From DATAYF01 sp036272735 (GTDB taxonomy: Bacteria; Chloroflexota; Ktedonobacteria; Ktedonobacterales; Ktedonobacteraceae): a stretch of DNA of 9,250 nt. Each line of letters begins with the position of its first letter. The first letter of the stretch is position 1. The stretch spans positions 1 to 9,250 of the forward strand of contig DATAYF010000030.1 of NCBI GenBank assembly GCA_036272735.1. The letters are read 5' to 3'. Positions 5,704 through 9,250 of this stretch are shown here, in pieces. The translations under genes and the position numbers were made by a program. A model generated the notes under the pieces. The model was not told the DNA's origin, ran no database searches, and saw nothing but the letters and a program-made list of their open reading frames with translations.

Positions 5704-7185
5704 ATGGTACAGGCCTTCTCCAAATTTCCAATTTATAGGCGCTTGCTGCTGGCATTCACCATCGCGGCCATTATTCCAGATATTACGATCTTAATCGTCA
5801 GTAGTCAAAGCATTCAAGAGCTTAGCGCACATGGTATGGGAGCCAATCAGCTCTCGTCCATCTATATACTTACTGGCATCGCTATATTGATCTCTACCGC
5901 CTGTGTGATTGCCCTGGGCTACGTGAGCCACATTACCATTACGCAGCCGCTAAACCGTCTTGTCTCGCTGACGCAGCGCATCGGCAGAGGTGAAACGCAG
6001 GCACGAGCCGCCGTCTCCGGTCGGGACGAGTTGGCGATTGTGGCGGTTTCTATTAACAACATGCTTGATCGTATTGTGCGTTTATTGCAAGAGACGCAGG
6101 GACAGCATTATGCGCTACAGGCAAGCATTGAGCGGCTCGTCGATGAAGTAAGTGGCGTTGGCGAAGGTGACTTGCGCATTCAGGCCGAGGTGACCCAGGA
6201 TGCCCTGGGGGTGATTGCCGATACCTTTAACTTTATGGTCGAGCAACTCAGCAGCCTGATCATTAACGTGAAAAGCCTGGCACAAGAAGTTGGCAAGGCA
6301 ACGACGGTAACTTCGCAACAAATGGCACAACTTGTGGATAGTGCCCAGCAGCAATTTGGCCATATCGAACAGGCCACCAACGAAACCGAAAAGATGGCCG
6401 CTGCAAGTCGCCAGGTGTCGGAATACGCTAAAAATTTGCAGGCCTTGGCGAAACGAGCGCAAGGAGTTGCCAATCAGGGACGTTGGACAGTGGAAAAAAC
6501 CACTCAGGGCATGGAGCGCATCGATGTCAACGTGCAAGAGACCTCGCACCAGGTACAGACCCTCGAACAATATTCACAGGAAATCAAAGAGGTGGTCAAC
6601 GTCATTGCCAGGATCGTGATGCAGACGAACCGTCTCGCGCTCGACGCCTCGATCCAGGCGGCGATGGCTGGTGATAATGGGAGTGGTTTTGGTGCGGTTG
6701 CCCTCGGTATTCGTCGTTTATCAGAGCAGACGCAGGCGCAAACCACCAATATTGAACATATTGTGAACAACGTGAGCGCTGGTATACTCGCGGTTGCACA
6801 ATCGATGCAAGAAACCGAGCAAGAGACCAACAACGGTCGACAATTGATTCAAGATACTGGAACAGCATTTAAAGCGATTTATAATGAAATTGAACAACAG
6901 GCGCGTGAAATCAACAATGTGACGCAAATGAGCCACCAACAATTACAGTCGGCGCTCGCGGTTGCGCAGGTCATCCATACAGTATCCGAAGTGACGCAAC
7001 GCAATAGCACCGGTACTGCCGCCGTTGCTGAGCGCATGCAGACGGTTAGACTGCTAGCAGATAAATTGTTGGCCTCTGTAGGAGCATTCAAATTGCGCAA
7101 CCAGCAATCTGGCGCGCTGCTTGGTCCTACCTCATTGGGTGGTCAGAACCCCACTCTCATTAGTGGACCAGATTACCGGCTCTAA
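5704..7185 (+). CDS. MCP-like receptor (two TM, HAMP, signalling domain) lacking a sensor domain
   Basis: This 493-residue membrane protein has the layout of a methyl-accepting chemotaxis protein. TM1 is at about 13-34, the outside loop is only about 16 residues, TM2 is at about 51-77, HAMP at about 78-130, a second HAMP-like segment at about 140-190, and the signalling coiled coil at about 190-460. The hairpin tip (307-329) is recognisable as QTNRLALDASIQAAM then GSGF, against the usual QTNLLALNAAIEAAR and GRGF. Compared with E. coli Tsr, trimer-contact positions I377, N381, E385, R388 and V398 become R310, D314, Q318, M321 and A331. No CheR-tethering NWETF-like end is present. The ATG at 5704 has GGGAG nine bases upstream. 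It follows the pseudokinase by 33 bp in an operon, and no che genes are in the window. The classification is firm; a role in chemotaxis is doubtful, and signalling with the pseudokinase is inferred. Confidence 0.88.
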   Translation: MVQAFSKFPIYRRLLLAFTIAAIIPDITILIVSSQSIQELSAHGMGANQLSSIYILTGIAILISTACVIALGYVSHITITQPLNRLVSLTQRIGRGETQARAAVSGRDELAIVAVSINNMLDRIVRLLQETQGQHYALQASIERLVDEVSGVGEGDLRIQAEVTQDALGVIADTFNFMVEQLSSLIINVKSLAQEVGKATTVTSQQMAQLVDSAQQQFGHIEQATNETEKMAAASRQVSEYAKNLQALAKRAQGVANQGRWTVEKTTQGMERIDVNVQETSHQVQTLEQYSQEIKEVVNVIARIVMQTNRLALDASIQAAMAGDNGSGFGAVALGIRRLSEQTQAQTTNIEHIVNNVSAGILAVAQSMQETEQETNNGRQLIQDTGTAFKAIYNEIEQQAREINNVTQMSHQQLQSALAVAQVIHTVSEVTQRNSTGTAAVAERMQTVRLLADKLLASVGAFKLRNQQSGALLGPTSLGGQNPTLISGPDYRL

Positions 7186-7190
7186 TCTAA

Positions 7191-7231
7191 GTATCTATAT
7201 TGATGGTCTGCTAGACCATCAATATAGATAC
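7191..7231 (+). terminator. 19-bp perfect hairpin terminator after the MCP-like gene
   Basis: Bases 7191-7209 are perfectly complementary to 7213-7231 with a three-base loop, starting six bases after the MCP-like stop. The downstream T-tract is weak (CGTTTCTG), so termination efficiency is uncertain, but position and stem length fit an operon-ending terminator or mRNA-stabilising structure. It lies 21 bp outside the mobile element. Confidence 0.65.
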
Positions 7232-7252
7232 CGTTTCTGAAACATGTGGCTA

Positions 7253-7275
7253 GTGGTCAGTCCGCTTAGCTTTTA
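7253..7275 (+). repeat. Left terminal inverted repeat of the IS630-type element
   Basis: It begins GTGGTCAGTCCG and matches the reverse complement of 9159-9181 at 21 of 23 positions; the first 12 are identical, or 15 when the flanking CTA is counted. Confidence 0.85.
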
Positions 7276-7440
7276 GTAGCGTGCACTCCCTTCTCACCCT
7301 CGCCTCAAGACGACATCGGCATAGCAACGTCATGTGATGAATGAGAGGAATGGGTGTTCCTGGCTCCTTTCCCAATGAGGACCGTTTTTAACCGCTTTGC
7401 GTGGTAGATTGAGAGGAAACTGGAGAAAAGGAGAAGGGTT
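7276..7440. other. Non-coding left part of the mobile element
   Basis: The stretch between the left repeat and the DinB-like gene has no convincing open frame. I see no clear -35/-10 pair; the only sure signal is the purine-rich ribosome binding site at its right end. The passenger's promoter must be here or outside the element. Confidence 0.5.
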
Positions 7441-7941
7441 ATGACTGAGCAACAGACCGTTGCCAGATTCTATCAAGGGTGGGACGGTTATCAGCAACAA
7501 TTGATCGAAGTCCTTGCCCCGCTTGCGCCAGAGCAGTTAGCTCTGCGCGCGGCCCCGCATCATTGGTCCATTGGCATGCTTGCGACTCATATCGTTGCCA
7601 GACGCACGGTCTGGTTTCATCTGGTGCTGGGAGAAGGAAGGCCAGACCTCGCTCCCCTGGCCACATGGGATGGAAATGATCAGCCAATGCGCACAAGTGC
7701 CGAAATCGTGAAGGGGCTGGAGGCAAGCTGGCAGATGATCCAAGATGCGCTCTCCCATTGGACGCCTGCCGACTTAGACAAAAAATTCCAGGATTGGTTG
7801 CCAGGAGAGCCCTACCGAGGTGATGAACCCTGGTACTCGCGTCAGTGGGTGATCTGGCATGTTCTCGAACATGATCTGTTGCATGGGGGTGAGATCTCGC
7901 TGGCCTTAGGCATGCACGGCTTCGCTTCTCTCAACCGCTAG
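7441..7941 (+). CDS. DinB/YfiT-like putative metal-binding four-helix protein (passenger gene)
   Basis: This is a 166-residue soluble protein, the usual length for the DinB/YfiT (DinB_2-type) superfamily of four-helix bundles with a three-histidine metal site. Candidate ligands are His50 in LATHIVARR, and His144 and His148 in the LEHDLLHGGEIS segment near the C-terminus, an H-x3-H pair typical of the family. Other family-like signs are WSIGMLATHI (42-51) and the conserved Trp139-His140 just before the pair. Some members are thiol-dependent transferases (bacillithiol or mycothiol), but most are uncharacterised, so no reaction is assigned. The ATG at 7441 has AGGAG seven bases upstream. The gene lies inside the inverted repeats of the IS630-type element, convergent with the transposase and 57 bp from its end. 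It looks intact, with no decay. It is not DNA polymerase IV, which shares the name DinB. Confidence 0.82.
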   Translation: MTEQQTVARFYQGWDGYQQQLIEVLAPLAPEQLALRAAPHHWSIGMLATHIVARRTVWFHLVLGEGRPDLAPLATWDGNDQPMRTSAEIVKGLEASWQMIQDALSHWTPADLDKKFQDWLPGEPYRGDEPWYSRQWVIWHVLEHDLLHGGEISLALGMHGFASLNR

Positions 7942-7947
7942 AGAGTC

Positions 7948-7981
7948 GTCTCCATCTCCCCAGGAACAGGATCCAGGAGAC
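7948..7981. terminator. Weak stem-loop between convergent DinB-like and transposase genes
   Basis: GTCTCC (7948-7953) can pair with GGAGAC (7976-7981) around a 22-base loop in the 57-bp gap between the two convergent stop codons. There is no T-tract on either strand. The position would suit a bidirectional terminator, but the structure is weak. Confidence 0.25.
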
Positions 7982-7998
7982 AACAGAACGGGGCTCGA

Positions 7999-9116
7999 TC
8001 AGTTCGATGCGCATTCTTTTACCGGATAAAGTCGTTCAAGCTTGCAGCGCGCATCACGTGAGGTGAATTGCCAGCAAATGCCACGTCGTTGCGCGTTGCG
8101 CTCCGTTTCGACCGCCAGCACTCTGCGGCGCAACGTCTCCTCATCTTCCAGACGCCGTGACAAGACATTGCGCTGCAGAATCGCGATTTCGATTTCCGCC
8201 ATATTCAACCAGCTCCCGTGCTTGGGCGTGTAATGGAATTCGATGTGTTGCAGAATGCGACGCGCTTCACTCGGCGGAAACGTCTCATACAAAGCAGCGG
8301 AGGTATGGGTATTGAGATTGTCCTGGACCAGACGAATGTACTCTGCCTGCGGATAGACCTCATCGACCAGCCAGCGCACGACTTTGGCGTAGTCCTGCAT
8401 GGTCCGTTGCGTGGTCACCTCGATATGCCGCCACCCAGCGAGCGGCTCGACCATTACGAACAGGTTGCGCGTGCCTTTGCGTTCGTACTCGTAATCCACC
8501 CGTTCGGGCTTGCCTGGCTCAACAGGAACTGGTGAGTAGACATCAGCATGCAGCACCACCGGTTTTTCATCCAGGCAGACCGTTGGGCACTGCGGGTCGT
8601 ACGGCTCCTCATAGAGATCGAGCACATCCTCCATGGCTGCGACAAACTCGCCTCCTACTGGAGGCAAGCACCAGTGTTCATGCTGCCACGGCTTGAGTTC
8701 GTTTTTTTCAGTAACTGGTGGATGGTATTCGGAGAAATACTGTTGACAAAGCCCAACTCGACGGCTTTGTCAGCCAGCAGCCGCACCGTCCAGTGGTCAT
8801 GCCCATCGGGGATCGGGCTACAAGCGATCGCGATCAAGTGAGCCGCCTGCTGCCCAGTGAGGGCCTGTCGCCGATGCTGTTGCACCTTATCGTACAACAC
8901 CGTTTCCAGTCCGCCTTCAGCGTAGCGCTTGCACACGTTTGTCACCGTGGCCTGACAGATGTCAAAAGCTGCGACTATCTCCTGATCTTTCCATCCCTCC
9001 GCTACTTTGAGTAACACCCTTGCGCGAGTCAAGGTTCGGGCATTGATTTTCCCTCGATGGACAAACATCTCCAAGGACTGGCGCTCCTGGTCCGTGAGGG
9101 TGATGGGCTGTCTCAT
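7999..9116 (-). CDS. IS630-family transposase, two reading frames joined by a -1 frameshift
   Basis: The transposase cuts and joins element ends by DDE chemistry at TA targets. Frame A (9116 to 8655) encodes a 153-residue product with the helix-turn-helix DNA-binding part (about 29-65). Frame B (in the -1 frame, to the stop at 7999) carries the catalytic core. A -1 step at the seven-A run (8708-8702) joins Lys138 to Asn and gives about 372 residues with continuous IS630-like sequence (LLKK then NELKPWQHEHW). Catalytic residues in the joined protein are Asp183 (CLDEK), Asp266 (VQDNLNTH) and Glu308 (HGSWLNMAE). Frame B has no ATG start with a ribosome binding site, only a TTG at 8667 that would cut off the junction. 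The start at 9116 has AGGAG ten bases upstream. Programmed frameshifting is known for insertion sequences, including some annotated IS630 members; a recent inactivating one-base deletion is the alternative. Confidence 0.85.
8702..8708 (-). other. Seven-A slippery run at the transposase frame junction
   Basis: On the minus strand the zero-frame codons are CTG AAA AAA ACG. A -1 slip after the second AAA continues as AAC GAA CTC and enters the catalytic frame. Runs of seven A are classic sites for ribosomal or transcriptional slippage. Confidence 0.6.
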
Positions 9117-9158
9117 TCGTTTTTGTCTCCTGATTTCCCCTCAGCATACCACATCCAT

Positions 9159-9181
9159 TAAAACCTAATCGGACTGACCAC
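9159..9181 (-). repeat. Right terminal inverted repeat of the IS630-type element
   Basis: It is the reverse-complement partner of 7253-7275, with 21 of 23 positions matching. It lies 42 bp upstream of the transposase start and is followed by TA and then G. Confidence 0.85.
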
Positions 9182-9198
9182 TAGTGCAATATGTTCTA

Positions 9199-9218
9199 AA
9201 CTCACATTGCTGTGAGTT
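9199..9218. other. Small perfect hairpin outside the mobile element
   Basis: AACTCACA (9199-9206) pairs perfectly with TGTGAGTT (9211-9218) around TTGC. It lies in the original chromosomal flank just beyond the element. It could be an operator or an RNA hairpin; the window ends before any gene that would give context. Confidence 0.4.
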
Positions 9219-9250
9219 GGCTTGTACAGCCATGCGACGGAAACAGCAGC

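Larger units (their letters stand above)
7253..9181. mobile_element. IS630-type insertion element of 1929 bp with a DinB-like passenger gene
   Basis: The element is bounded by near-perfect 23-bp inverted repeats (7253-7275 and 9159-9181). Each end is flanked by TA (7251-7252 and 9182-9183) in a C-TA / TA-G setting. TA duplication is characteristic of IS630/Tc1-mariner elements, and a CTAG target is reported for IS630. Inside are a DDE transposase (minus strand, frameshifted) and, convergent with it, a DinB/YfiT-like gene. IS630 elements are usually about 1.1-1.2 kb with only a transposase, so the extra 0.7 kb is unusual. No second copy of the terminal repeat is visible between the passenger and the transposase. 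Confidence 0.75.

Noticed and set aside
6115..6570. Minus-strand open frame of 151 codons inside the MCP-like gene
   Set aside because: It is antisense to a clear coding sequence, with Cys/His/Leu-rich shadow composition and no start signals.
7441..7941. DNA polymerase IV, because of the DinB name
   Set aside because: The protein is 166 residues with a three-histidine pattern of the DinB/YfiT four-helix superfamily and has no Y-family polymerase motifs.
7938..7998. An inner left inverted repeat that would make the IS a transposase-only element
   Set aside because: Only CTAG at 7938-7941 resembles the end; the following bases do not match GTGGTCAGTCCG, so the outer repeat at 7253 remains the best left end.
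7999..8667. Independent start of the second transposase frame at TTG 8667
   Set aside because: It has no convincing ribosome binding site, and it would discard the family-like residues between the A7 run and 8667 that continue the first frame.

Overview
The window looks like a chromosomal segment of a large-genome bacterium of about 50% GC. It is most plausibly from the Ktedonobacteria (Chloroflexota). That placement is an inference from style: a zinc-ribbon protein with a kinase-like domain, a low-complexity linker and a membrane tail; a DinB/YfiT-type protein; and an IS630-type transposase. No rRNA, tRNA or CRISPR array is visible, and no marker gene fixes the taxonomy.

Region 1 (1-3625, minus strand) holds two amino-acid/polyamine/organocation (APC) permeases in tandem. 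The upstream one (2150-3625) is an ordinary 12-helix permease. The downstream one (74-1996) has a normal 12-helix core followed by an unusual cytoplasmic tail of about 170 residues, with an acidic part, a coiled coil built on a 42-bp period, and a basic end. A strong stem-loop lies between the two genes.

Region 2 (3626-4140) is an AT-rich divergent intergenic region. Near the permease side it has two neighbouring palindromes with TACAC/GTGTA arms. On the other side it has a near-consensus promoter (TTGACA, 17-bp spacer, TATAGT) whose -35 box sits in the centre of a 21-bp dyad, a good operator candidate.

Region 3 (4141-7231, plus strand) is a two-gene operon closed by a 19-bp perfect hairpin. 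The first gene encodes a zinc-ribbon, tail-anchored protein with a protein-kinase fold in which the HRD, DFG and VAIK motifs are all degraded, so it is probably a pseudokinase. The second encodes a receptor shaped like a methyl-accepting chemotaxis protein, with two membrane segments, HAMP and the signalling domain. It has almost no extracellular sensor, and several residues at the hairpin tip that normally build receptor trimers are changed. The pair suggests a membrane signalling module in which a kinase-fold scaffold and an MCP-like coiled coil work together, possibly without a normal CheA/CheW array. This is the most interesting system in the window.

Region 4 (7253-9181) is a mobile element bounded by near-perfect 23-bp inverted repeats flanked by TA on both sides, as expected for IS630/Tc1-mariner elements. 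It contains a transposase split by a -1 frameshift at a run of seven A and, convergent to it, an intact DinB/YfiT-like gene as an apparent passenger. Cargo of this kind is unusual for an IS630-type element. The last 66 bp lie outside the element and carry only a small hairpin.
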